Assembly: GCA_002841315.1 (NCBI GenBank)
Contig: PHEW01000001.1
Coordinates: forward strand, 310,001-374,000
Reading direction: 5' to 3'
Origin: Actinobacteria bacterium HGW-Actinobacteria-4
GTDB lineage: Bacteria; Actinomycetota; Actinomycetes; Actinomycetales; Demequinaceae
Length of the DNA stretch: 64,000 nt
Shown: piece after piece, positions 33,024 to 43,700 of the stretch
How the letters are laid out: the number at the start of each line of letters is the position of its first letter
Position numbering within the stretch: position 1 is the first letter of the stretch
The notes under the pieces: model-generated
What the model saw: only the letters and a program-made list of their open reading frames with translations
Told to the model about the DNA's origin: nothing
Databases searched by the model: none
Position numbers and translations under genes: made by a program

Positions 33024-34316
33024 ATGGCGGAGCACAAGGTTCTGACGGTGGCCGCTTATGGCATGACAGTGGCCTCCGTTGCGCGCGATAGCCGAGGCCA
33101 GTTGGTGTGGACCTACGACACCGATTTCAGCGACCATCCATTGAGCTTTCCTGCGTCACTCAGCCTGCCCCTCACGTCACGCATGCATCGCGGTGACACG
33201 GTGGCGAACTTCCTTGACAGTCTTCTGCCCGACCATCAAGGCACGAGGGCGCGCTGGGCACAAGACGCCCGCGTTGAACCCAGCAACATCGTTGGACTTC
33301 TGGCGCACTTCGGACGCGATGTCGCAGGGGCGCTCGAGTTCTCGGACCCGGCGCGTCCATCTGAGGGGTCAGCGCACATGCGCGAAATGCGGGAGGCCGA
33401 CATCGAAGCACGGATCATCGCCCTCCATTCCGATGACTGGTGGGGTCTTGATACGACGGCTCCTCATGGCCGCTTCTCACTTCCCGGAGCGCAAGGCAAA
33501 CTCTCGCTTCTACGCCGCGACGGGCGATGGTGGGAAACCCAAGGCGCAGTCGCTTCAAGTCACATCTTCAAGCACGGGGTCCCCCGATACCAGGACTCGC
33601 ATGTCGTTGAGCACGTCTCGATGAGGGTCGCAGCCCTCCTCGGCGTGCCCACCGCACACACCGAACTCGCCACCTTTGGAAACCAACAAGCAATAGTCAT
33701 CGAGCGCTTCGACCGCGTGACGGACACAAGCGGCACTCTGGTCCGCCTCCACCAAGAAGACCTCAATCAGGCTACCGGCACTCCGGGATGGCGCAAGTAC
33801 GAGGACAAGGGAGGTCTGAGTTACCGGCACGTCCTCAACACCCTTGATCGCCTCCCTGACATTGAGGACTCACGCCAAGCGATGAGCCAGTTTGCGCGAG
33901 GCCTTGCGATGTCCTGGCTACTACTCGATACCGACGCACACGCACGGAACTACTCGGTGCAAATCACGCCAGGAGGCGCCGTCACGCTCGCACCCCGCTA
34001 CGACGTCTCCTCTTTCCTCCCTTACGTGAGTTCGAGCGACTCCCACTTCCGGGGCATCAAGCTTGCGATGCAGATCGTGGGGGACTTCGACGCCGTGTCG
34101 ATGGATCACACGGCATGGCGCACGGTTGCCCGCGACGCAAAGCTAGATCCCGATGACTTCATCGAGTGGATAACGGCGGCTGCCGCAGCGCTATCCGCCA
34201 CGACGGCCCTGGTCGTTGACTCGCTTGAGCCCGCCTATGTTGGCGAGGTCTCGTCGCTACTGCTCGAGCGTGCCGAACTCTGGCAACAGGAATGCCTCCG
34301 CTTGCTCGAAGCCTAG
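33024..34316 (+). CDS. hipA: HipA-like serine/threonine kinase toxin
   Basis: A 430-residue kinase. The N-terminal HipA_N domain (about 1-110) is followed by the kinase core: FSLPGAQGKLSLL with Ser152 at the autophosphorylation position of E. coli HipA, HIFKHG (Lys183), IVIERFDR, the catalytic LDTDAHARNYS (Asp304, Asn309) and the metal-binding RYDVSS (Asp327). All key residues are present, so it should be active; in E. coli HipA inactivates glutamyl-tRNA synthetase and induces dormancy. The close relative HipT targets tryptophanyl-tRNA synthetase, so the target here is open. Co-translated with hipB. Confidence 0.9.
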   Translation: MAEHKVLTVAAYGMTVASVARDSRGQLVWTYDTDFSDHPLSFPASLSLPLTSRMHRGDTVANFLDSLLPDHQGTRARWAQDARVEPSNIVGLLAHFGRDVAGALEFSDPARPSEGSAHMREMREADIEARIIALHSDDWWGLDTTAPHGRFSLPGAQGKLSLLRRDGRWWETQGAVASSHIFKHGVPRYQDSHVVEHVSMRVAALLGVPTAHTELATFGNQQAIVIERFDRVTDTSGTLVRLHQEDLNQATGTPGWRKYEDKGGLSYRHVLNTLDRLPDIEDSRQAMSQFARGLAMSWLLLDTDAHARNYSVQITPGGAVTLAPRYDVSSFLPYVSSSDSHFRGIKLAMQIVGDFDAVSMDHTAWRTVARDAKLDPDDFIEWITAAAAALSATTALVVDSLEPAYVGEVSSLLLERAELWQQECLRLLEA

Positions 34317-36403
34317 GCGCGCTGCAGCACCTCGACGCCAAACGGTGGCAGCGTCACCTCGCTTACCGGAGCACCTCCACCCAGCGGCACCAACCCACCG
34401 CCTCCCGCAACGATGGGCGTCGCCACCGTGGAAGCATCGGCCATATTGATGAGCCACACAAAGCGGCGACCGTCTTCGTGGTGCAGTTCGCCGACGATCA
34501 CGTCGAGCGACTCGACGCGCACGTCAGGCTGGTCTCCCGATTCGACCGCGAGCGCCGCGTAGAGCGTTGCGATGTCACTGGGGTTGACGGCGCCGGACAC
34601 TGCCGCCATGTGCTCGATGGGGTACGTGCACAAAATGGATTGGCCCTTGCCGAGCTGGTGGCGTAGCAACGCAGGCCGCCCATCGGCATCCCGCGCGACC
34701 ACCTGCGCGCCGTCAAGCTCAACCGGAAGGTATGAGCGGGAGTTCTCATTGCCCCCAGCACGGAACCGCAGCACTTCACCCGCCGCGATGCCGCCGAACG
34801 CTTGCTCGAAGGTGAACTCCACGACGTCTGTCTCGATGAGGTCCACCAGGCCATAGCGCGTGAGCTTGCGTACGCCAAACAGCTCGTGCATGTTGGGCCA
34901 CCATGGACCGCGCTGGTTCTGGTGGATGCCCACAAAGTAGGACGCGTAGATGGTCTTGCCCGCACGCGCTAGGTCTTCAAGCTGGAACCAGGTGGGGCTC
35001 GTGAGTGCCTTGGTGGAAGGAATCATGTACAAACTGGCGTCGTCAGGTAGACCCGGGCCAGCATCGGCCGGATTGGCCTGACCGGGTTCCAAAGCAACGG
35101 TGCCGTCTTGCGGGAAGATTGCGCGCCCGTACTGCGTTGATCCGCGGGCCACGCCGTCCTTGAGGTCGCGCACGGTTCCCGGCTCCCAGGTGAGGCCGTC
35201 TGCTTCGCGGAGCATTGCCACGGGCAAGTCGGCGTGGCGAGCTGAAGTGTAGGCCTGCAGCAGGTTGAGCGACGCGACGGGTGCGTCGGAGTCATCGGTG
35301 AAGGGGTACTGGTTGTCGAGGTAGCTCGTCACGACCATCGCAATGCCTGAATCTGGGCGCGTGCAGTGTGTGACGTCGATGGCCTCGAGCAACGCCGCGA
35401 AGTCGCGCATCTCGAGCGCCTGGGGCTTGGGTTGCTGGTTCTTGTCGATCAGACCAAAGTGAAGTTCAAAGGGCCGGTGAGTGTACGGCGCCTGGGTGGC
35501 AAGGTTGTCATAGTCAGTGTTGTTCCACGCCATCCAACCTGTGGCGCCGGCCAACAGCGTGTGGTGGAGCAGCTGCCGGTAGTAGTGGGCGCCGTTGGCG
35601 TCGCTCGTGTAATCGGACGTGAGCCCAAACTCCTCCATGATCACGGGCTTGCCGTGCCGCGCGAGCTGCTCGCAGGCGTAGGCCGCGCCCAAGAACTGCC
35701 GGGACTGATCGGTCTCCATGCGGTACACGTGCGGCCCAAGGAAGTCCACGAGCTTGGCGATGTCCCGCACCCGGAAGCCGTTGTCACGCCCGGTGATCTC
35801 GACGCCCCACGCACCCTCGCCGATGCTCACGGGCTGGGTGCCGCCCCCGGCCCGCACCGCGTCCAGGAGAATCTGGGCCCAGCTGATGATGACGTCGGGG
35901 TCCAGCGCGCCATTGCCGCGCGACTTCCAGTCGCCGTAGATGGGGACCTCGTTGGTGAGTAGCCAGCCGGCGATCGCGGGGTGATCATGCAGGCGCGCGG
36001 TGAGTTCCCTGACGTACCAAGCTTGGCGCGCCACAAACCACACGTCGGAGAACAGGTCCCGGCCCTCGCGCCATGCTGGGTCCCAGTTCTGGCCGGACAT
36101 GTGACCCACGATGAACGTGGGGATCGAGGTCATGCCCCGCTCGTGATGTAGATCGAGGAACGTGCGGAACTTGGCAACCAGGCCCTCATCCAAGGTGTCC
36201 GGCGTGGGATGGAAGTCCGGCCAGTAGAAGAAGGAACGCGTGAGCGTCATGCCGTGCTCGCGCATCTGATCGAGCTCCTGGCCCACAACGCCTGCGTCAA
36301 AGTTGCGCCACATCAGCGGGCCGCCGGTGCGCGACCAGAAGTTCACGCCCATCCAAGCGTGGGGCTTGCCTGCCACGTTCACCTTCAGATTTGGCCGTTG
36401 CAT
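34313..36403 (-). CDS. Glycoside hydrolase, GH5-like (beta-mannanase/cellulase clan A)
   Basis: A 696-residue intracellular protein with no signal peptide. The N-terminal (beta/alpha)8 barrel includes WMGVNFWSRTGGPLMWRNFD, TLTRSFFYWPDFHP, the acid/base Glu in GWLLTNEVPIYGDW (Glu152) and the nucleophile Glu in KPVIMEEFGLTSDY (about residue 258), both on clan A strands. The C-terminal half has MIPSTKALTSPTWFQLEDLARAGKTIYASYF, a Rossmann-like region of the type seen after the barrel in some beta-galactosidase-like enzymes, then beta-rich segments. It probably hydrolyses imported manno- or other oligosaccharides. ATG 36403 has AAGGA upstream. A LacI-type operator lies about 70 bases upstream. Confidence 0.82.
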   Translation of the reverse strand: MQRPNLKVNVAGKPHAWMGVNFWSRTGGPLMWRNFDAGVVGQELDQMREHGMTLTRSFFYWPDFHPTPDTLDEGLVAKFRTFLDLHHERGMTSIPTFIVGHMSGQNWDPAWREGRDLFSDVWFVARQAWYVRELTARLHDHPAIAGWLLTNEVPIYGDWKSRGNGALDPDVIISWAQILLDAVRAGGGTQPVSIGEGAWGVEITGRDNGFRVRDIAKLVDFLGPHVYRMETDQSRQFLGAAYACEQLARHGKPVIMEEFGLTSDYTSDANGAHYYRQLLHHTLLAGATGWMAWNNTDYDNLATQAPYTHRPFELHFGLIDKNQQPKPQALEMRDFAALLEAIDVTHCTRPDSGIAMVVTSYLDNQYPFTDDSDAPVASLNLLQAYTSARHADLPVAMLREADGLTWEPGTVRDLKDGVARGSTQYGRAIFPQDGTVALEPGQANPADAGPGLPDDASLYMIPSTKALTSPTWFQLEDLARAGKTIYASYFVGIHQNQRGPWWPNMHELFGVRKLTRYGLVDLIETDVVEFTFEQAFGGIAAGEVLRFRAGGNENSRSYLPVELDGAQVVARDADGRPALLRHQLGKGQSILCTYPIEHMAAVSGAVNPSDIATLYAALAVESGDQPDVRVESLDVIVGELHHEDGRRFVWLINMADASTVATPIVAGGGGLVPLGGGAPVSEVTLPPFGVEVLQRA

Positions 36404-36458
36404 GGGAGGTTTCCTTCCGTCTGGGGCTGGGCGTGGGTGCGCGGGACCCTCGGTGGCC

Positions 36459-36485
36459 ATGCTATCTGGACTCGAAACGATTCGA
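36459..36485 (-). promoter_or_regulatory. LacI-type operator and -10 box of the glycoside hydrolase gene
   Basis: TCGAA-ACGA-TTCGA (36472-36485) is a 14-bp near-palindrome that matches 13 of 14 central bases of the operator at 46218. On the minus strand a -10 box TAGCAT (complement of 36459-36464) lies just downstream, so the operator falls between -35 and -10. It is also close to the divergent gene at 36544 and could control both. Confidence 0.68.
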
Positions 36486-36543
36486 ACATCGCGGGTTTGT
36501 TGACAAAGCAAACAAAGCCCTTCGGAGGGCGTAAATTGGAGGC

Positions 36544-37440
36544 ATGGCCAACTCGGAACCCGACGAATCTCCGTTCGTCATCACAGATGAGTTGGTGATC
36601 GCACTCATCCAAGATCAGTTTCCCGACCTGGCACACCACGAGATTGGGCGCCACTACAAGCTCGACGATCACACGTCGGTGCGCGTGGGCGACGAGTACG
36701 GTGCAATCTTCCCTACGGTTGCCCACTGGGACCAGAACTACGCGCGCAACGCCGCCTTCATCAAGCCGTTGCTACCGCTGTGGACCTTCCCCTGGAGCGC
36801 GCCGTTGCGGACAGGCGACCCTGGTCATGGTTACCCCTACCACTGGGTGATCTCCAAGTGGATCTCCGCCAGCACGGCGGGATTTGTGCCACTTCGCCCC
36901 GAGGCCGCCGCGCCCCTGGGCGACGCCCTCCGGCAGATCCACCACGCAGCACCGGCCGACGCCCCCGCAAGTGCCACCGCCGACGTCACCATTGCTCAAC
37001 TCACGCCAGAGTGGGAGTCTCTGCTCGCTGCCGTCGCACAGATTGACGCCCCCGAGCACCGGCTGCTCAATGCCGACGTAGCCACGGCGCTGTGGGAACA
37101 GGCCGCCAAGGCAGATGTCGCGCCTCGCAGGACCTGGACACACGGCAACCTTGAGCCGCGTGCGGTGATGTCGAACCAAGGCGAGTTCGCCGGGGTGGTG
37201 CTGTGGCACACGTTCGGAGTGGGCAATCCCGCCGTTGATCTAGGCGCCGCGTGCATCCTCATCCCCACCGACGCCCGCGCCACCATGCTCAAGGCGTACG
37301 GCAAGGTGAACGCGCGCGCACTTGCTGCGATCCAAGGCTACGAACTGCTGGCAGCGCTGCGCTACATCAAGGGAGGCGATCCGTTCCTGTCGCGGCTGGC
37401 GTGGGAGCGACTTATTGAGCTTGGAGTAGTTGACGAGTAA
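36544..37440 (+). CDS. APH-fold protein with lost catalytic residues (probable pseudokinase)
   Basis: A 298-residue protein that aligns by pattern with aminoglycoside/macrolide phosphotransferases. Where active members have HGDxxxxNVL, this one has THGNLEPRAVM (His200, Gly201, Asn202): the catalytic Asp is Asn and the Mg2+ Asn is Ala. Where they have GVIDFGxxxxGDPAVDLA, it has GVVLWHTFGVGNPAVDLGA: the metal-binding Asp is Trp221. The fold markers GVGNPAVDLG are retained. It is unlikely to transfer phosphate and may bind a ligand instead. TAAATT (36532-36537) six bases before the ATG suggests a leaderless start; the GGAGG there is too close (one base) to act normally. Confidence 0.78.
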   Translation: MANSEPDESPFVITDELVIALIQDQFPDLAHHEIGRHYKLDDHTSVRVGDEYGAIFPTVAHWDQNYARNAAFIKPLLPLWTFPWSAPLRTGDPGHGYPYHWVISKWISASTAGFVPLRPEAAAPLGDALRQIHHAAPADAPASATADVTIAQLTPEWESLLAAVAQIDAPEHRLLNADVATALWEQAAKADVAPRRTWTHGNLEPRAVMSNQGEFAGVVLWHTFGVGNPAVDLGAACILIPTDARATMLKAYGKVNARALAAIQGYELLAALRYIKGGDPFLSRLAWERLIELGVVDE

Positions 37441-37443
37441 GGG

Positions 37444-37462
37444 CGCGCAGCGGTGCGCGTTT
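37444..37462 (+). terminator. Short G/C hairpin after the pseudokinase gene
   Basis: CGCGCA-GCGG-TGCGCG followed by TTT, four bases after the stop. The T-tract is short, so efficiency is uncertain. Confidence 0.5.
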
Positions 37463-37759
37463 GGCGCGTTCAAGACAGCGAGCGAAGGGCGTCATTATCG
37501 GCACGTGGAATGCATTACTTGAATGCGAAGTGGGACCAAACAATTCGCGCATGGTGTGACCTCAATCGCCCACTGTGACATCCGCCACACCACGGCGTCC
37601 GCGACTCCCGCCCAGGCTCGTGTCACGCACCCTAGGGTGACCATTCAGTCCATCTACACCTTCAAGCATGCTTGCCAAGCCCCCCCCCGAAGCCGTGCGC
37701 TACGACCCGGCCGTGGCCTGCATTGACACTGTGGCGCTCATCACATCGACTCCTTTTCC

Positions 37760-37788
37760 TTGGCAATGCGGGACTTTCGCCCTATGCT
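37760..37788 (+). promoter_or_regulatory. Promoter of the giant DUF11 gene, leaderless
   Basis: TTGGCA at 37760-37765, a 17-base spacer and TATGCT at 37783-37788. The -10 ends six bases before the ATG at 37795, so transcription is predicted to begin at the A of the start codon. This fixes the start codon because no ribosome site is present. Confidence 0.75.
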
Positions 37789-37794
37789 CTTCGC

Positions 37795-40700
37795 ATGAGG
37801 AAATCTTTCGGCACTTCAGTCTTTGGACCCCAAATGTCCCATTTGCGCAATACAATGGGTTTTCGCCCGCTCGCCTTGGTGCTCGCGCTAATTCTCGCGC
37901 TGTCAACCGTGGCGATCGTGGGCACCGCGAGTCCAGCGAGTGCCGTCGCGCCCACCATCTCAGTGTCGATTACCGGCAATGGCCAGGTGCTCGCGGGAGA
38001 GAACGCCACCTACACCATCACCGCCACCAACACCGGTGCCACGGATGGCTACAACCTCGCGCTCTACGCCGACGTGCCAGTGGGAGTCTTGTTTGCCTCG
38101 TCTACCAGCCTGGGCGCACCCGTGGTCTACGCGGCGGGTTCGCTGGGCGTCGGCGTCCCAGCCGCCGGCTTTGAGCGCTGGGTCTGGGAAGACGTCTCGG
38201 ACCTCCCGGCCAGCGGGGCCTTCTCGGGATCCTTCACCGTGACACCATCGCAGCCGCCCCTGGGCACCGGCGAGACCCTGGACACTGAGGTATTCCCTCC
38301 CGGCTCGACGTACTCCATTGACGGCTTCGCGGCGCTGAGCGGAGACGCCACCTACCTGCCAGTATTCTCCGGCTCCACCGGCGTAGGCGGTGCCACCGCA
38401 ATCGCGGAGACCGGGCTTGCGGGACCGAGCACGCGTTCCACGCAGGTGATCTCGCTTGAACTCCGCAAGTCTGAGCCCAGCCCCGAGGCGGAGCTGTTGC
38501 GCGGCATCCACGATCAGACCACGATCTACACCATCACCGTACGTGGAACCAACCGCGGCGACCATGAGGACGCTGTGCTGGTCGACTACCTCCCAGCCGG
38601 TCTTGAGTTCCTAGGATGTGGAGTTACCGACAACTCGACGGTGGACCGCGACCTTCTTGATCCCACCATCAACGAGTACTTCGGAGCCGCTGCGCTTACG
38701 GGCACTCCACTCATCGCGACCAACTGCCCGGAACCCGAGACGGTTACCACCATCGTTGCCGACGCCAGCCATGTCGCTGACTACAACCTCACACTGGGTG
38801 CGGTGTACACCGAGGTGATCTGGAACCTCGGAACCATCCCGCTTGGCACCACCACCACCGTTCGCTACGCGGCGGGCATCCCGCTGTACGAGAACACCAT
38901 GACGTGGGACGGCGTTGGCGGAGCTCCTACCCCTGCTTCGCTGGACCAGACAGCCAACCTCGACAACAACAACGGACCCTCGACCCGTCACGGTGATCTG
39001 TCCACCCACGTTGACGGAGACACCTGGACCAACGTCGTAGGCGTCGCTGCAGACTTCCAGGGTGTGATTCGCACGGGCGGCAACCGTGCCATTGAGCTCA
39101 CCGCAAGCGAGACGGTCCACGCCATGGACCTGGCGATCCTCAAGTCCATCGCACCGGGAGACTCAACGTTTGACGTCGACAACATCTCCGACTTCACCCT
39201 CACGCTGCGGGCCAGCGAGTACATGGACTCATCGCAGATTGTCGTCACCGACGTCATGTCCAACGGCCTGTGCCCGGTGCTCCCAGGCGGAACCACATGG
39301 ATCAACATCAGCGGCCTCGACATCACCGACTGCACCAGCCTGACCGGTTCGGTGTCCGGTGCCGACGTGGTCTCGGCTGAAGCCTTCGCGGACGGCACGT
39401 TCGAGGTCATCTTCCGCCCCACGTCGCTGGCGTTCCCTGACCCAGACGACTTCGTGTTGAGTGCCAACGACACCCACGCCATCACCTACGGCGTGTTGAA
39501 CCGCGGCGACTACGAGCTTGCGCCTTCCGAGTACGGTCCCACCACCTCCGGTGACGGGTTCGGCAACACGGTGTCCTTCACGGCCGTCACTGACGCGATT
39601 GACCCGCTCTTGGCGACCTTCCCCGACACCCTGCTGGTGTGGGACGACTCCGGCGCGACGATGGGCACCGACCTCACGACAATCTCGAAGCGAGTCATGC
39701 CTCGTGACGAGGTTGAGCAGGACCTCGCGCCCGGCGTTGACCCCTGTACCGATGGCACGTTCTCGTCCAACGAAGAGGCTGACTTCCGGATGGGCGACAC
39801 CGTCTGCTTCGAGCTTCGCGTCAACTTCCCGAACAGCGTCGATGTCCGCAATCCCATCGTGACCGACTTCCTGCCCAATGGGCTCGTGTACGAAGGTCAC
39901 GACGTAGTGGCAGGCAGTGCGCCCATCGACATCGAGACCGTGGACGCCGCCGCCGGACGCATCGACTGGCTACTCGGTACTGTGGGCGACGGCGGTGACC
40001 GCTACGTCACCCGTGGCTCGGTATTCGTGGCACACGTGTGGGCCACCGTCGTGGCACCGTCCAATGGACCCATTCTCGACAAGCCCGAGAACTTGATGAA
40101 GTACCGCCAGCAGAACGTCAGCGGCACACTCTACTTCCTGCGCAGCGAAGCCTCTGTCTTGGTGGATCCCGAGATCTCGCTCGTCAAGGGTGTGCTTGAG
40201 GTCACGGACAACGCTTCCGCGGTCTCCTCGACGAGGAGCGCCAACAGCCAGGACAACGCCGACGGTACCGTCTTTGGCTCCAACCGCGATGGCATCATGG
40301 TGCGCGAGAACGAAACCGTCACCTACCGCATCGACCTCTATGGCGTGACCTATCCCGCCGTTGATGCGGTGGTGTGGGACGCACTGCCTGAGGGCATTGT
40401 CGCGGACGACGTCACGTTCATTTCAGACCTGGGCCAGGCATACGACCCACTGGACATCGGATACCCCGCGGGCCTCGACCCCGTCTACGCTGGCCGCAGT
40501 GTCATCGTCTGGACAGGCATCGACATCAACTACATCCTCGCCGCCGACGAGTCCCAGAAGACTCTCACGTACGACGTCCTGATCCCGGTTGGCACCGCGG
40601 TGTCGACCACTCTCGACAACGAAGCCTCGATCATCCAGTACGCATCTGGCATCAACACCTCGACCGACGACGATGCTCAGGTGTACTACCCCGCCAACTC

Positions 40701-43700
40701 GCTTGACGTTTCCAAGACTGACGACTGGAACACCGACGGCGAGGGCACCCGGGACGGCTCGGACGTCTACCTGCCAAGTGCGTCCATCTCGAAGTCAGTG
40801 ACATCGCCCGTCGACACCAACAACACCACCGGCCAGCTTGTGCACGGCGAGGTGGCTCATTACACCTACACGGTGACCATCCCCGCGTACACGTCAGTTG
40901 TGAGCGGTGTGCTGTCAGACGCTCTACCGAACTTCAGCACGCACTGGACTGCGGAACCGAGCCTGACCCAAGTGGACTACCCGGGCGGTAGCACCGCTGC
41001 CGGCGACGCGGCGTTCTCGATTGGCCCGGACAACTTCACCGTCAACACCGCCAACGGGACCCTCACCTTCCCTGCGCTGTACACCAACGACACCGCGAGT
41101 TCTCAAACCTTCACCGTGCACTTCTACGCCGCAGTGAAGGCAACGGCAACCTCCGGGACAGCATGGAACCACTCCACGTCCACCAACCGCACCAACACCG
41201 CTCGGTTCACGAGCGGAACCGCGAGCGACATCACGGCAACGGCGAGCGTGCAGATCCGCGAACCGAACCCTTCCATCGCCAAGTTGGTCGATGACGACAC
41301 CGTGGAGGCAGGCCAGACGGTCACCTACACGTTGACGGCGAACAACGCCACCGGTCGCCCCACGGCGTACGACACCGTGGTGGTGGACTGTGTGCCCTCC
41401 GAACTCGGCGGCGTGACTCTAGGCGTGCCCACCCAAGGCTCGGCCAGCATCGTCTCTGATGCCTCATGCACCGGCACCCGGATTGTCTGGGAAGTCGGAG
41501 CCGTCGTGGCGAACACGTCGCGCACACTCCAGTACACGGCAACCGTCTCCCCGGCATCGGCGGGTGGCGCAACGTACGTCAACGAGGTGGGCTTGACGGC
41601 CTACGGACTTGACGACGAGACCGCCGACCGCCGCACCTACCCGCGGTCCACCACCGAATCGATCACCGTCATTGGCAGCGCGATCACCAAGACCGTGGAT
41701 GAGCCCATCGCTAGGGTTGGTGAGATTCGCGACTTCACGATCACCACCACCCTCCCTGCGAATGTGAACTTCTACGATGCGGCCATCATCGACAACGTTC
41801 CTGCGGGAATGTCGATTGACACCGCAACCATCACGTGCACCGAGCCCGGGCCTGTCGCCTGCGCGAGCGCGCCTGGGGGCGACCTCAGCGAACTCACTCA
41901 GAGCGGCACACTCCACGGCTGGTGGCTGGGCGACATCCTGTCATCCCCCGTTGTGCGCACCATCACCGTGACGTACTCCGGCACTGTGCTCGACGTGCCT
42001 GGCAATGTTGACGGCTTTGACATCGTCAACACCGCGGCGCTCAGGTGGAACATCAACAACGTGCTCGACGACGCGACGCAGAAGCCCGCGAGCGCCAACT
42101 ACACCCCAGGACAGACCACCACCAACGCAACCGCGACGGTCGAGGTTGTTGAACCTGACCTCGAAATCACCAAGACCGTCAACATGCTCGACTCCGACAC
42201 GGTAGACCCGGGCGAGACTTTCACGTACCGCATCAACGTTGACAACGCCGGGACTTCCGACGGATACAACGTGACCGTGGTGGACACTATCCCCACCGGT
42301 GTGGTGGTCAACGAGGCCAGCATCACCGCGTCCGGCGTCCTGGCAGGTGAGAACCCCATCACGGGCGGCGGCACCATCACCTGGACCATCCCGTCCGTTG
42401 CCGCCTACGACGCTGGCGTGGAGCTGTCATACACCGCAGTCTTGGCGCCCTCAAGCACCCTCACTGCCGCTTCCTTGACCAACGACGTTGAGGTCACTCA
42501 GTACTTCTCGCACCCCACAGGCGCGGGCTTTGACGACGACGAGCGGCGGGAGTACTCGGGCCCCGACGCAGACGCCGTTGTGACCCCGCAGTTCCCGGAC
42601 CCCGTCATCACGAAGACGCCCACGGGCACCACCGCCTACATTGGCGAGAACCACACCTTCACCATTGTGGTCACCAATGACGGCAACGGACCCGCCGAGG
42701 GCATGGTCATCACCGACGTGCTACCTGCCGGCTGGCTGTACGTCAACAACTCTGCCGACATGTCGGTGGGCGCGGACCTCAACCCCACCATCGTGGGCCA
42801 AACGCTCACGTGGGATGACCTCGTGGACCTCGCGCCCAGCGCCTCGTTGACCATCACGTATCAGGCGGTGCCCAACCCCACTCACGACTGGGACGACACC
42901 AACACCGGATCGACGTTTGACCACACCAACGACGTTGACGTCACGGTGAACGACACCAGTGGCGCTCCAGGGAACCTGGACGGCACGTACGAAGATGACA
43001 CCGATGCCTCGGTGCAGATCCACCGTGCCAACTTGTTGCTCACTAAGGCTGTCAATGGCGGCCAGGAGTACCTGGAGCCGGTGGCGGGCGCGGAACTCGA
43101 GTACCTCATCTCGATTCTCAACCAGGGCCCGGACACCTCAGTGGGCGACATAGTGATCGTGGATGAGCTCCCGGCCGACGCCACGTACGTGGGCGCTACG
43201 TCCACGTCGTCTGACTGGTCGTTCAGCTATGACGCCGTGGACCACGAACTGACCGCCACATTCTCGGGCACCGTCGCGTCTGGAGCGACGATCCCCGGCA
43301 TCGTGGTGACCGTCGACTTTGAGCCCGACTTGGCGGAAGGCACCACGATCCGCAACGACGTGTGCATCACCGAAGTGCGCACCTTCGACGATCTCGCTAG
43401 CGGCGCACGCTACTGCGACTTCGTGCAGCAAAGCAGCGTTCGCATCGCCGATGTCACCATCGACAAGACCACCACCACCGTCACGTACGTGGCCGGTGAG
43501 TTCATCACATGGGACATTGTGGTGAGCAATGACGGTCCGTCAATCTCGGCGTCGCCCATCACTGTGGTTGACACGCTTCCGGCTGGCCTGCACTGGAGCG
43601 AGCACCTCACCTGGCAGACGATCCCCGATACCGGCGGAAACTGGGGTTGCGTTCTTGAGATTGTTGACTCCGCGTTGACCGGCAATCTGATCTGCACCTG

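Larger units (their letters stand above)
37441..37794. other. 354-base gap: terminator and promoter region of the giant surface-protein gene
   Basis: No gene seen. A short hairpin with a TTT tail begins it (37444-37462) and the promoter of the giant gene ends it (37760-37788). The middle is mixed sequence with stop codons in all frames and a C-run at 37681. A long frame entering from 37672 has no start signal and no signal peptide, so it is taken as a false extension of the giant gene. Confidence 0.6.

Noticed and set aside
36500-36505. TTGACA as a -35 for the gene at 36544
   Set aside because: The spacer to the TAAATT -10 would be 26 bases, too long for a standard promoter.
37672-37794. Upstream extension of the giant DUF11 protein by 41 residues
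   Set aside because: It would place a Pro/Arg-rich stretch before the signal peptide and ignores the promoter whose -10 is at 37783-37788.
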